This document shows, piece by piece, positions 26,120-34,980 of a stretch of 61,689 nt of DNA (the first letter of the stretch is position 1; the number at the start of each line of letters is the position of its first letter). The notes beneath the pieces are model-generated. The model ran no database searches and was not told the DNA's origin. It saw only the letters and a program-made list of their open reading frames with translations. Source of the stretch: Paraburkholderia sp. CNPSo 3272 (GTDB lineage: Bacteria; Pseudomonadota; Gammaproteobacteria; Burkholderiales; Burkholderiaceae); assembly GCF_024206495.1 (NCBI RefSeq), contig NZ_JAMBPQ010000042.1, forward strand, positions 1 through 61,689, in the 5' to 3' direction. Both the position numbers and the translations under genes were made by a program.

Positions 26120-28609
26120 ATGAATGAACCCCTCGTTGCAGAACGCACCGATACCGCCGTGGCCGAACTCGAAGTCCACGGCATGACTTGCGCCTCGTGC
26201 GCCATGCGCGTCGAGAAAGCGCTTGCCAAGGTGCCGGGCGTCACGCGCGCCTCGGTCAACCTCGCCACCGAAAAGGCCACCGTCGAGGCCAGCGGCGGCG
26301 TCGCGCCCGCCGCGCTCGTCGCCGCTGTCGAAAAGGCCGGCTACGAAGCCGTGCCCGTCGCCACGGAAGCCGCCACATTCGCCATCGGCGGGATGACTTG
26401 CGCGTCGTGCGCGAACCGCGTCGAGAAGGCACTCGGGCGCGTACCCGGCGTGGCTGGCGTGAGCGTGAACCTCGCCACTGAGCAGGCCACCGTCAACACG
26501 CGCTCGCCGCTCACGGGCGAATTGCAGGACCTGCTCGTCGCCGCCGTCAAGAAGGCCGGCTACGAAGCCACGCCGCTCGCCGCTGACGAAGACACGTCTG
26601 CCCCGGCGAAAAGCGCCGCCGCCAGCGACGAGGCGCGCCGCGAATGGCGCGCCGTGCTGATTTCGGCCGTGCTCAGCGCCCCGCTCATGCTGCCGATGTT
26701 CGGCCACTGGCTCGGCTTAGGCTGGATGCTGCCCGCAGCGGCACAGCTGGCGCTCGCGAGTGCCGTGCAGTTCGTGTTCGGCGCACGCTTCTACCGCGCC
26801 GCGTGGAAGGCCGTGCGCGCCGGCGCGGGCAACATGGATCTGCTGGTCGCGCTCGGCACTTCGGCCGCGTATGGCGTGAGTGTCTATGCGATGCTCGCGC
26901 ACCCCGGCGACATGGCCCATCTGTATTTCGAGGCCTCGGCGGTGGTCATCACGCTCGTGCGCTTCGGCAAGTGGCTCGAAGCGCGCGCGAAGCGCCAGAC
27001 CACCGACGCGATCCGCGCTCTCAACGCGCTGCGGCCCGATCGCGCGCGCATCCGCTTCGATGGCGCAAATGGCGTCATCGCAGAGGAGCGCGAAGTCCCG
27101 CTCGCCCAGGTGCGCGTGGGCACCGTGGTGGTCGTGCGCCCCGGGGAGCGCCTGCCCGTGGACGGCGTCGTGCTCGAAGGCCGCAGCCACATCGATGAAT
27201 CGCTCATCACGGGCGAAAGCCTGCCGGTGCCGAAAGCGCCTGACGATCCCGTCACGGCCGGCTCCATCAACGGCGAAGGCGCGATCGCCGTGCGCACCAC
27301 GGCCATCGGCGCGGAAACCACGCTTGCGCGGATCATTCGCCTCGTGGAAAGCGCGCAGGCCGAAAAGGCGCCGATCCAGCGTCTCGTCGACCGGGTGAGC
27401 GCTGTGTTCGTCCCCGCGATTCTCGTTATCGCGGCCATCACGCTGGGCGGCTGGCTGTTCGCGGGCGCGAGCGCCGAAACGGCGATCCTCAATGCCGTAG
27501 CCGTGCTCGTGATCGCCTGCCCGTGCGCGCTCGGCCTCGCGACGCCCGCCGCGATCATGGCCGGGACCGGCGTGGCCGCGCGCCACGGCGTGCTCATCAA
27601 GGACGCCGAAGCATTGGAGACCGCCCATAACGTGAGCGTGGTCGCCTTCGACAAGACCGGCACGCTCACGCTCGGCCAGCCCTCGCTCACCGCGTTCGAA
27701 GCGGCCGAGGGCCTCGAGCGCGGCGAGGCGCTCGCGCTCGCCGCCGCCGTGCAGCGGCAAAGCGAACACCCGCTCGCGAAAGCCGTGGTGCTGGCGTACG
27801 AAGCACAGACAAAAGCGCAAGCAAATGCCCAGGCGCCGGGCGCCTTGGCTGTCGCCGCCCATGCGCGCGCGGTGCCCGGGCGCGGCGTGGAGGCCGAAGT
27901 GAACGGCCGGCGCCTCGCCATCGGCAGCGGCCGCTGGCTCGACGAACTGACGCTCGCCGTACCGCCCACGCTCTCGGCCCGCGCGCGTTCGCTCGAAGAG
28001 GCCGGCAATACGGTGTCGTGGCTATTCGAGCCGCACGGCGGGGTGCTCGCCCTCCTCGCTTTCGGCGACACCGTGAAGCCCACGGCGCGCGAAGCCATTG
28101 CGAACCTCGAGGCGATGGGCATCCGCAGCGTGCTAGTGACCGGCGACAACGCGGGCAGCGCGGCGGCCGTGGCCGCGCAGCTCGGCATCGGCGAAGTCCA
28201 TGCGCAGGTGCTGCCCGACGACAAGGCGCGCACGATCCGCGACCTCAAGATCAGGAGCGGCGGCATCGTCGCGATGGCCGGCGACGGCATCAACGACGCT
28301 CCGGCGCTAGCCGCCGCCGACATCGGCATCGCCATGGCGACGGGCACCGACGTCGCCATGCACGCGGCAGGCATCACGCTCATGCGCGGCGACCCCGCGC
28401 TCGTTGCCGCCGCAATCGATATTTCGCGGCGCACGTGGCGCAAGATCCAGCAGAACCTGTTCTGGGCGTTCTTCTACAACCTGATCGGGATTCCGCTCGC
28501 CGCCTTCGGCCTGCTCAACCCCATGCTCGCGGGCGCGGCCATGGCGTTTTCCAGCGTGAGCGTCGTGACCAACGCGCTCCTGCTCAGAACGTGGCGGGGC
28601 CGCCGCTAA
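26120..28609 (+). CDS. copA: Copper-translocating P1B-type ATPase CopA
   Basis: 829 residues. Two N-terminal heavy-metal-binding domains each carry GMTCASC (near residues 21 and 91). Eight membrane spans follow. The ion-path motif CPC is at residues 467-469, phosphorylation Asp 511 lies in DKTGTLT, TGES marks the actuator domain, SEHPLAKAV carries the P1B His-Pro pair and GDGINDAPA is near residue 720. These identify a Cu(I) exporter of the inner membrane that uses ATP hydrolysis. It has its own CueR-type promoter and a downstream hairpin, so it is a single-gene unit. No cueR or copper chaperone gene is in the window. Confidence 0.97.
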   Translation: MNEPLVAERTDTAVAELEVHGMTCASCAMRVEKALAKVPGVTRASVNLATEKATVEASGGVAPAALVAAVEKAGYEAVPVATEAATFAIGGMTCASCANRVEKALGRVPGVAGVSVNLATEQATVNTRSPLTGELQDLLVAAVKKAGYEATPLAADEDTSAPAKSAAASDEARREWRAVLISAVLSAPLMLPMFGHWLGLGWMLPAAAQLALASAVQFVFGARFYRAAWKAVRAGAGNMDLLVALGTSAAYGVSVYAMLAHPGDMAHLYFEASAVVITLVRFGKWLEARAKRQTTDAIRALNALRPDRARIRFDGANGVIAEEREVPLAQVRVGTVVVVRPGERLPVDGVVLEGRSHIDESLITGESLPVPKAPDDPVTAGSINGEGAIAVRTTAIGAETTLARIIRLVESAQAEKAPIQRLVDRVSAVFVPAILVIAAITLGGWLFAGASAETAILNAVAVLVIACPCALGLATPAAIMAGTGVAARHGVLIKDAEALETAHNVSVVAFDKTGTLTLGQPSLTAFEAAEGLERGEALALAAAVQRQSEHPLAKAVVLAYEAQTKAQANAQAPGALAVAAHARAVPGRGVEAEVNGRRLAIGSGRWLDELTLAVPPTLSARARSLEEAGNTVSWLFEPHGGVLALLAFGDTVKPTAREAIANLEAMGIRSVLVTGDNAGSAAAVAAQLGIGEVHAQVLPDDKARTIRDLKIRSGGIVAMAGDGINDAPALAAADIGIAMATGTDVAMHAAGITLMRGDPALVAAAIDISRRTWRKIQQNLFWAFFYNLIGIPLAAFGLLNPMLAGAAMAFSSVSVVTNALLLRTWRGRR

Positions 28610-28649
28610 CGCAGAAATTCAAGACGCGACGTATCGTACGGAATATAAC

Positions 28650-28674
28650 GAAAGGGCGCTTCGTGCGCCCTTTC
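28650..28674 (+). terminator. Hairpin terminator after copA
   Basis: GAAAGGGCGC (28650-28659) pairs with GCGCCCTTTC (28665-28674) over a 5 nt loop, 41 bp after the copA stop. The T-run is only part of the stem, so termination may be moderate. Confidence 0.7.
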
Positions 28675-28785
28675 CCATCTGTCGACGTTATTTGCGAATC
28701 CGAAATATCCCACTATCTGCGCGCCGAGTTGGCATACGCGGTCGGTAATCTTTACGCGACTGTAAGCTTTTTTCAGTCCTGCCCC

Positions 28786-28812
28786 TAAAGGATCGCTCGC
28801 GCGCGCCGTAAT
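28786..28812 (+). promoter_or_regulatory. Sigma-28 (FliA)-type promoter of chemoreceptor gene
   Basis: TAAA (28786-28789), a 15 bp spacer and GCCGTAAT (28805-28812) match the flagellar sigma-28 form TAAA-N15-GCCGATAA at nine of twelve bases. The start codon at 28877 lies about 57 nt downstream of the predicted transcript start. The same layout precedes the second chemoreceptor gene in this window. Confidence 0.6.
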
Positions 28813-28876
28813 GCGTCATGCCAGCGCCTCGAAGGCGCCGGTTCCTTCCTTACCAGCTCTATTCGGAACCGAATCC

Positions 28877-30883
28877 ATGCTTTCACGCTTATCAAGCCGC
28901 GCAAGCGTCGGCGTGCGCCTCGCCCTGCTATCGTGCGTGCTCGTCGCAGCCATATTTGCCGCCTTCACGTGGGCGATCACGCATTCGGCGGCGACGCAGG
29001 TCGGCCACCAGGTGCGCTCGCGCATTGCCGAAAAGGATCAGGCGGTCGCCTCGTCGATCTCGCTCATCAACGGCGCGCTCGAAACCGAAGTCGACCGCGC
29101 CATGCAGCTCTTCGAGAGCTTCCTGCCCGGCGCCTTCACGCTCGATCCCACGCAAACGGTCGACATTGGCGGCAAGGCCACGCCGGTCTTCAAGTCCGGC
29201 GACCACGTGCTGAACCTGGACTTCACGATCCCCGACCAGTTTCTCGCGCGCAGCGGCGAAATAGCCACCATTTTCGCGCGCAGCGGCGACGACTTCGTGC
29301 GCGTGACCACGTCGCTCAAGAAGCAGGACGGCTCGCGCGCGATCGGCACGCTCCTCGACCGCAAGGGCCCGGCGTATGGCCCGGTGATGGCCAACCGCAC
29401 CTTTACCGGCCTCGCCCAGTTGTTCGGCAAGCAGTACATCACGCAGTACAAGCCGATTCTCGATGCGAGCGGCCACGTGATCGGTGCGCTGTTCGTCGGC
29501 GTGGACGTGGGCGCGCAGATCGATGCGCTCAAGAGCGAGATCGCCAAGCTCAAGATCGGCGAGAGCGGCTACTACTTCGTGATGGACGCTTCGAACGGCC
29601 CGACGCGCGGTACCTTCCTCGTCCACCCGAGCGCCGTCGGCAAACACTACGACGACGCCGACGCGCCCTGGTCGCGCATGCTCGAGGCGCGCGAAGGCAC
29701 GCTCGACTACACCTCCGCCGACTCGACGCGCGGAGAAGGCGACGCGCGCGCGAAGTTCGTCTCGTTCGTGAGCGTGCCGCAGTGGCAATGGCTCGTGGGC
29801 GGCGTCGCCGTGCGCGACGAGATCATGGCCGAGGTGAACGCGACGCGCGACCGTTTCGCGGCCATCGGCCTCGTGCTGGTCGCGCTGTTCGCGGCGCTGT
29901 CGATCTACGCCGCGCGTCGCCTCGTTAGCCGGCCGCTCGACGCCGCCGCGCAAGCCGCCGGCCAGCTCGCCGCGGGCGACCTCACCGTGCGCATCGGCAG
30001 CGACAGCCGCAACGGCATCGGACACGGCAATGCATCGGAGACGCCGGGCACGGCGGGTGCCGACGAGATCGGCCGCCTCACGCGCGCCATCGACGGCATC
30101 GGCGTGGGGCTCGCGCAGATCGTCGCGCAGGTGCGCAGCGCCACGGCGCAGATGAGCGAGGACACTTCGCGCATTGCGCAAGGCAGCGGCGAGATCGCAT
30201 CGCGCATCGCGAGCCAGGCGAGCAGCCTGGAGGAGACGGCGGCGAGCATGGAAGAGCTCACCTCGACCGTGCAGCAGAACGCCGATCACGCGACGCGCGC
30301 CAACACCGTGGTGACGAGCGCAGCCGAAGCCGCGCTCGACGGCGGGCGCGCCGTGAGCCGCGTCGTGGAAACGATGAACGACATCAGCCGCGCATCGCAG
30401 AAGATCGCCGAGATCACGGGCGTGATCGACGGCATCGCGTTCCAGACCAACATCCTCGCGCTCAACGCGGCCGTGGAAGCGGCACGTGCAGGCGAGCACG
30501 GCAAGGGCTTCGCGGTGGTCGCGAGCGAAGTGCGCGCGCTCGCGCAGCGCAGCGCGGCGGCCGCGAAGGAAATCTCGGCGCTGATCGCCGAATCGTCGTC
30601 GACGGTCGAGGCGGGCTACCGCATTGCCGGCGAAGCGAGTACGACGATGCGCGGCATCGTCTCGCGCGTGGATGAAGTGCGCTCGATCATCGGCGAGATC
30701 AGCGTGGCCTCGCGCGAACAGTCGGGCGGCATCGAGCAGGTCAATATCGCGGTTTCGCAGATCGGCGCGGCGACGCAGCAGAGCGCCGCGCTGGTGGGCG
30801 ACGCCGAGCGCGCCGCCGCCGCGCTCAACGATCATGCGGCGGCGCTCGCCGAACTCGTCTCCGTGTTCAAGGTGCGCGAGTAA
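28877..30883 (+). CDS. Methyl-accepting chemotaxis protein with Cache sensor domain
   Basis: 668 residues from the ATG at 28877; the frame opens 66 bp earlier, but that part overlaps the promoter. One span near residues 14-33 and another near 328-348 enclose a periplasmic Cache-type sensor (segments GPVMANRTFTGLAQLFGKQY and YFVMDASNG). HAMP follows near 349-405. The signalling hairpin IDGIAFQTNILALNAAVEAA is near residue 510. There is no C-terminal CheR-tether pentapeptide; the protein ends FKVRE. It should report an extracellular small molecule, perhaps an organic acid, to CheA/CheW. No other chemotaxis gene is adjacent. Confidence 0.94.
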   Translation: MLSRLSSRASVGVRLALLSCVLVAAIFAAFTWAITHSAATQVGHQVRSRIAEKDQAVASSISLINGALETEVDRAMQLFESFLPGAFTLDPTQTVDIGGKATPVFKSGDHVLNLDFTIPDQFLARSGEIATIFARSGDDFVRVTTSLKKQDGSRAIGTLLDRKGPAYGPVMANRTFTGLAQLFGKQYITQYKPILDASGHVIGALFVGVDVGAQIDALKSEIAKLKIGESGYYFVMDASNGPTRGTFLVHPSAVGKHYDDADAPWSRMLEAREGTLDYTSADSTRGEGDARAKFVSFVSVPQWQWLVGGVAVRDEIMAEVNATRDRFAAIGLVLVALFAALSIYAARRLVSRPLDAAAQAAGQLAAGDLTVRIGSDSRNGIGHGNASETPGTAGADEIGRLTRAIDGIGVGLAQIVAQVRSATAQMSEDTSRIAQGSGEIASRIASQASSLEETAASMEELTSTVQQNADHATRANTVVTSAAEAALDGGRAVSRVVETMNDISRASQKIAEITGVIDGIAFQTNILALNAAVEAARAGEHGKGFAVVASEVRALAQRSAAAAKEISALIAESSSTVEAGYRIAGEASTTMRGIVSRVDEVRSIIGEISVASREQSGGIEQVNIAVSQIGAATQQSAALVGDAERAAAALNDHAAALAELVSVFKVRE

Positions 30884-30911
30884 GGCACGTACGCTTCGGC
30901 GCGGTCTGTAA

Positions 30912-30935
30912 CGCGGCTTAACGCGTTAAACCGCG
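30912..30935. other. 24-bp near-perfect palindrome between chemoreceptor and acyltransferase
   Basis: CGCGG (30912-30916) and CCGCG (30931-30935) flank the perfect 12 bp palindrome TTAACGCGTTAA (30918-30929), with a single mismatched pair. No T-run follows. It could be a weak terminator of the chemoreceptor gene or a regulator site for the acyltransferase gene. Confidence 0.4.
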
Positions 30936-31087
30936 CTCGAATGCGTCTGTCCCCAGCGCGCGCCGCGTCGGCGGAAATCGCAGAGCGCGGTTTCCACGGG
31001 ATATGCTAGTTAGCGAACACACCCCCTTCTCCGGGGCAGATACCCTTGCGGGCACAAACGATAAGAAAATCGCAAGGGGAACGAGAC

Positions 31088-32209
31088 ATGCAGGGTACCC
31101 AGTCGGGTTCGAGATACGCCACGCTAGATGGTCTGCGCGGCGCTGCGGCGCTGCTTGTCGTCTTCGTACACTTTCCAATGCTGTGCCACGTTCATGCCAT
31201 CAACCACGGCTATCTGGCGGTCGATCTCTTTTTCGCCATGAGCGGCTTTGTCATTGGGCGTGCTTACGATTTCAAGCTCGCGTCGGGCGCCTTGAGTTGC
31301 CGCCAATACACTCAGCTGCGACTGGTTCGCCTGTATCCGCTTTACTTCGCCGGCCTCGCGCTCGGTATCGTCTCAATGGCGCTGCGCCTTCCCGTATCGG
31401 ACTGGGGCGCGATCGCTTCGGCCCTGCCGGCAAGCGTGCTGATGCTGCCGTCACACGTCGGCTTGCCTACGTTCTATCCCTGGCCGACGGTCTGGAATTA
31501 TATTTACCCGCTCGACTTTCCGGCCTGGTCGCTCTTCTTCGAGTTGGTGGCGAGCATTGCCTACGGCGTGTTCTTTCGCGATCTAACGACGCGCACGCTC
31601 GTCGCTATCATGTGCGTGTCCGCCCTCTGTCTCGTGTACCTGGCCTGCACGTCCTCCATTAGCGGCGGAGTTGCGTGGGACACCTTCGATTCGGGCTTCG
31701 CCCGCCTTGGCTACGCCTTTCCCGCCGGCTTGCTGCTCTATAGATTCCGCCGCCCCGCCCGCGAGCGCAGACATCTTGCGGCGATCGCGGTCATCGTGCT
31801 GGTGATCGCACTGCTCTGCATGCCCTGGCCAGCAGCGCATCAAAACGCGATCGACGTGCTTCTCTCGCTGGTGGTTCTTCCTGGAATCGTCTGGGCGGCG
31901 TCCCGTGTAGAGCCACCGGCGCGCCTGCTGCCGCTATTCACGTTTTCCGGCCTTGTTTCCTACGGCATCTATGTTCTTCATGTGCCGCTCGGATTCATCG
32001 TGCAGGACCTCGTGTCGCGCATACACACACTGAGCCATCCGTCTCGGGTCATCGCCGCGGTGTTCGTGCCGGGCGTCGTGCTGCTTGCGTGGGCTGCCAA
32101 TCGCTACTACGACGCGCCCGTGCGCCGGGCGCTGCTCGCTCACCTGGGCGCCCGGCACGCCGCGCGCCCCGTCGCTACCGCCACGGGAGAAGCGCGCGCG
32201 ACTCGCTGA
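31088..32209 (+). CDS. Acyltransferase_3 (OafA/YrhL-type) membrane protein
   Basis: 373 residues from the ATG at 31088, which has AAGGGGAACG just upstream; an ATG at 31046 is less likely. About ten membrane spans. The family marks LDGLRGAAALLVVFVHF (residues 13-29, catalytic His) and LAVDLFFAMSGFVIGR (near 42-57) are present. Such proteins move acetyl or other acyl groups to surface sugars such as O-antigen, exopolysaccharide or Nod factor. Base composition is visibly less GC-rich and codon use less GC3-biased than its neighbours, which hints at later acquisition. No polysaccharide genes are adjacent, so the acceptor is unknown. Confidence 0.88.
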   Translation: MQGTQSGSRYATLDGLRGAAALLVVFVHFPMLCHVHAINHGYLAVDLFFAMSGFVIGRAYDFKLASGALSCRQYTQLRLVRLYPLYFAGLALGIVSMALRLPVSDWGAIASALPASVLMLPSHVGLPTFYPWPTVWNYIYPLDFPAWSLFFELVASIAYGVFFRDLTTRTLVAIMCVSALCLVYLACTSSISGGVAWDTFDSGFARLGYAFPAGLLLYRFRRPARERRHLAAIAVIVLVIALLCMPWPAAHQNAIDVLLSLVVLPGIVWAASRVEPPARLLPLFTFSGLVSYGIYVLHVPLGFIVQDLVSRIHTLSHPSRVIAAVFVPGVVLLAWAANRYYDAPVRRALLAHLGARHAARPVATATGEARATR

Positions 32210-32230
32210 GCCGGCCGCGCACGCCGCCGC

Positions 32231-34753
32231 TCATTGCCCCTGCGGCTGGGCCACGGGCGGCGTGAAGCTCGCGCTCGCGCCCGGCGTGTCAGGGTCCGCC
32301 TCGTCCGGGGTCGGGGTCGGCGCGAGCGCCGGCGCCTGCGCCGGATATGAGGGCTGCGGAGCTTGCGCCGCCGGCGCGCTGGACGGCCCGATGATCGGCG
32401 GCAGGCCCATGATCGCGCGCGCGGCCGATTCCGCAGCCGCCGCCGAAGCGGCAGACGGTGCCGATGCCTCCGCAGGCGCCGCCGCCGAAGCCGCAGCCGG
32501 CACGGATGCAGGGGCCGGTGCGCTCACGCGCGGCGGCGGCGCATGCCGCGCCGGCGGGGCCGGGGGCGGCGCTTCGTGCTTGCCCAACAGCTTGACCATC
32601 CACGCCCGCAGGTTCTCGCGGAAGGTTTCGAACGCGCCCGGCTTCACCTCGGTGTTAAAGCGCGCACGCGGATCGACGAGGCGCGAGCGCAACGCACGCT
32701 GGAAGAAGTCGCCGACGATCGGCAACGCGCTGCGCGCTCCCTGCCCCCAGTAGTCGTCGAGCGTCACCCGGCCGTCGTCGAAGCCCACCCACGCGCCCGC
32801 CACGAGTTGCGGGTCCATCAGGATGAACCAGCCGTCGGTGTTGCCCTGGGTCGTCCCGGTCTTGCCCGCCACGTCGCCGCGAATGCCGAAGCGCGTGCGG
32901 ATGGCCGAGCCCGTGCCGCGGTTCACGACGTCGCGCATCGTGTCGAGCAGCGTGCGGTCCGCCTCAGCCGAAAGCGCCCGCTCGGGCGAAGCGCTCTCGA
33001 ACTGCGCGAGCACGTTGCCCTTGTGGTCCTCGATACTCGTAACCATGCGCGGTTCGAGGTACTCGCCGTCGTTGGCGATGGTGCTGTACGCGGAGACCAT
33101 CTCCTTCAACGTGACCGGGCTCGTGCCGAGCGCGAGCGACGGCACCGGCTCGAGTTGGCTATCGCGCACGCCCATCGCGCGCGCGAGCCGCGCGACCTTG
33201 TCCGGGCCCACCGTCTGCATGAGCTGCGCGGTGATGCGGTTGCGCGAGAACGCGATCGCGTCGCGCAGCGTCATCGGGCGATTGCTCGGCGGCACGTCGT
33301 CGGTCGGCTTCCAGATTTCGCCGCCCGCCAGCGGAATCTCCACCGGCTGGTCGATGAACGTGTCGCTCGGCTTCGCGCCCGCCGCGTAGGCCGCGCCGTA
33401 GACGAACGGCTTGAACGTCGACCCCGGCTGACGGCGCGCCTGCTGCACGTGGTCGAACGGTTCGTCGGTGAAGTCGCGGCTGCCTACCCACGCCTTGATC
33501 TGCCCGTTGCGCGGGTCGATGGCGAGGAAGCCCGCCTCCACCGCGGTCTTGCTCTTGCAGAGGTTGCGCATGAAGGTGCGGTCGCGGGCGAGCTGCTTGA
33601 GCGCGTCGGCGTCGTTCGCACCGGCGTCGCGTGCGCTCTTGTAGTCCTGCGTTTCGCGCATGAACGTCGCGAACAGGTCGTTGCCGGCCACGCAGCCGTT
33701 GCGTCCGCTCCATGCGGCGTTGGCGACGCCCTGGAGCTGGTTCGTGTGCTGGCGCAGCGCGGCCGTTGCCATCTGCTGGAGGCGCGAATCGATCGTGGTG
33801 CGCACCACGAGGCCATCCGAATAGATGTTGTAGTCGTTGCGGTCGGCCCAGGAAATCAGCCACTTGCGCAGTTGCAGCGCGAAGTGCGGCGCGGGGCCGG
33901 GCGGCTCGGTCTGACGCTCGAAGTCGAGGCGCAGCGGCTTCTTCGAGAGCGTGGCGTACTGCGCCTCGCTGAGCTTGCCGTACTTCACCATCTGGCCGAG
34001 CACGGTGTTGCGCCGCGCGAGCGCGCGCTCGGGGTTGATCACCGGGTTGTAGTAGGCGTTGCCCTTGAGCATGCCGGTGAGCGTCGCGGCTTGCAGGATA
34101 TCGAGCTGATCCGCCGAAACGCCGAAGTAGGTGCGCGCCGCCATCTCGATGCCGTAGGCGTTATAGAGGAACGGCACCGTATTCAGATACGTCTCGAGAA
34201 TCTGCTGCTTGCTATACACCGCCTCGATCTTGAACGCCGTGATCGCTTCCTTGATCTTGCGCGTGAGCGTGGGTGCGCGGCCGATTTCATCGGGATAGAG
34301 ATTACGCGCGAGTTGCTGCGTAATGGTCGAGCCTCCCTGGCGCTCGCCCGAGAACGTGTGCAGCGCCGCGCCCGCCGTGCGCTTGAAGTCGATGCCGTGG
34401 TGCTCGTAGAAGCGGTGATCCTCGGTGGAAATCAACGCATCGACCATGTGCGGCGAGATCTGCGCGAGCGGCACCCATTCGCGGTTCGAGGGCTTGAACT
34501 CGGCGAGCACCTTGCCGTCGGCGGACAGAATCTGGGCCGGTTCGTCCACCCGCGCCTTGCGGATGTCGCCAATGCTCGGCGTGAACGGAATCAGCACGAG
34601 CACGTAGAGCACGACGAGCGCCGGCAACGCGCCAATCGTCATGAGCACGCCGCGCTGCGTGGGATGCCGCAGATGATGGAGCGCACGCACCCCCAGCGGG
34701 CGAATAAACCCGCCCAGCCGCGCGGTGGCGGGCCTCAGGCGGGACAACGACAT
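32231..34753 (-). CDS. mrcA: Penicillin-binding protein 1A (bifunctional transglycosylase/transpeptidase)
   Basis: 840 residues from the ATG at 34753 (a TTG at 34816 is the only longer start). One membrane span near residues 37-56. The GT51 glycosyltransferase domain has catalytic Glu in EDHRFYEHHGID near residue 111, then GGSTITQQLARN. The transpeptidase domain has the Ser-x-x-Lys box in PGSTFKPFVYG near residue 443, SRN in AFSRN and the KTGTTQG box near 629. The last 120 residues are a low-complexity Ala/Pro/Ser tail. It polymerises and cross-links peptidoglycan. Class A PBPs normally exceed one copy per genome, and this copy lacks the usual pilus or fim neighbours of the main Burkholderia mrcA, so it may be a secondary copy. 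Confidence 0.93.
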   Translation of the reverse strand: MSLSRLRPATARLGGFIRPLGVRALHHLRHPTQRGVLMTIGALPALVVLYVLVLIPFTPSIGDIRKARVDEPAQILSADGKVLAEFKPSNREWVPLAQISPHMVDALISTEDHRFYEHHGIDFKRTAGAALHTFSGERQGGSTITQQLARNLYPDEIGRAPTLTRKIKEAITAFKIEAVYSKQQILETYLNTVPFLYNAYGIEMAARTYFGVSADQLDILQAATLTGMLKGNAYYNPVINPERALARRNTVLGQMVKYGKLSEAQYATLSKKPLRLDFERQTEPPGPAPHFALQLRKWLISWADRNDYNIYSDGLVVRTTIDSRLQQMATAALRQHTNQLQGVANAAWSGRNGCVAGNDLFATFMRETQDYKSARDAGANDADALKQLARDRTFMRNLCKSKTAVEAGFLAIDPRNGQIKAWVGSRDFTDEPFDHVQQARRQPGSTFKPFVYGAAYAAGAKPSDTFIDQPVEIPLAGGEIWKPTDDVPPSNRPMTLRDAIAFSRNRITAQLMQTVGPDKVARLARAMGVRDSQLEPVPSLALGTSPVTLKEMVSAYSTIANDGEYLEPRMVTSIEDHKGNVLAQFESASPERALSAEADRTLLDTMRDVVNRGTGSAIRTRFGIRGDVAGKTGTTQGNTDGWFILMDPQLVAGAWVGFDDGRVTLDDYWGQGARSALPIVGDFFQRALRSRLVDPRARFNTEVKPGAFETFRENLRAWMVKLLGKHEAPPPAPPARHAPPPRVSAPAPASVPAAASAAAPAEASAPSAASAAAAESAARAIMGLPPIIGPSSAPAAQAPQPSYPAQAPALAPTPTPDEADPDTPGASASFTPPVAQPQGQ

Positions 34754-34855
34754 CGCGATTCGATCGCGGATCAACGGCACGTAACGCTTCACGCGGCAGG
34801 TAGGGTCGGCTGGCAAAGCGTGAATCGTACCAAACTCGCCGGTCGCCCTCGCCGG

Positions 34856-34880
34856 AAAAAAGCCCGCCGAGGCGGCGGGC
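34856..34880 (-). terminator. Rho-independent terminator of the porin gene
   Basis: GCCCGCCG (34862-34869) pairs with CGGCGGGC (34873-34880), and read leftward it enters six T residues (34856-34861). A second hairpin with 11 paired bases and one bulge (34898-34908 with 34922-34933) lies between it and the porin stop, so the 3' end of this message is highly structured. Confidence 0.88.
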
Positions 34881-34980
34881 CAATGACATACCTTGTAGCA
34901 GGCTGCGATCCACCGACTGCCTCGCAGTCCTGCTGCAACGATCCACCCATACAGCCACAGGATGGGGTTCTAGTCGACGC

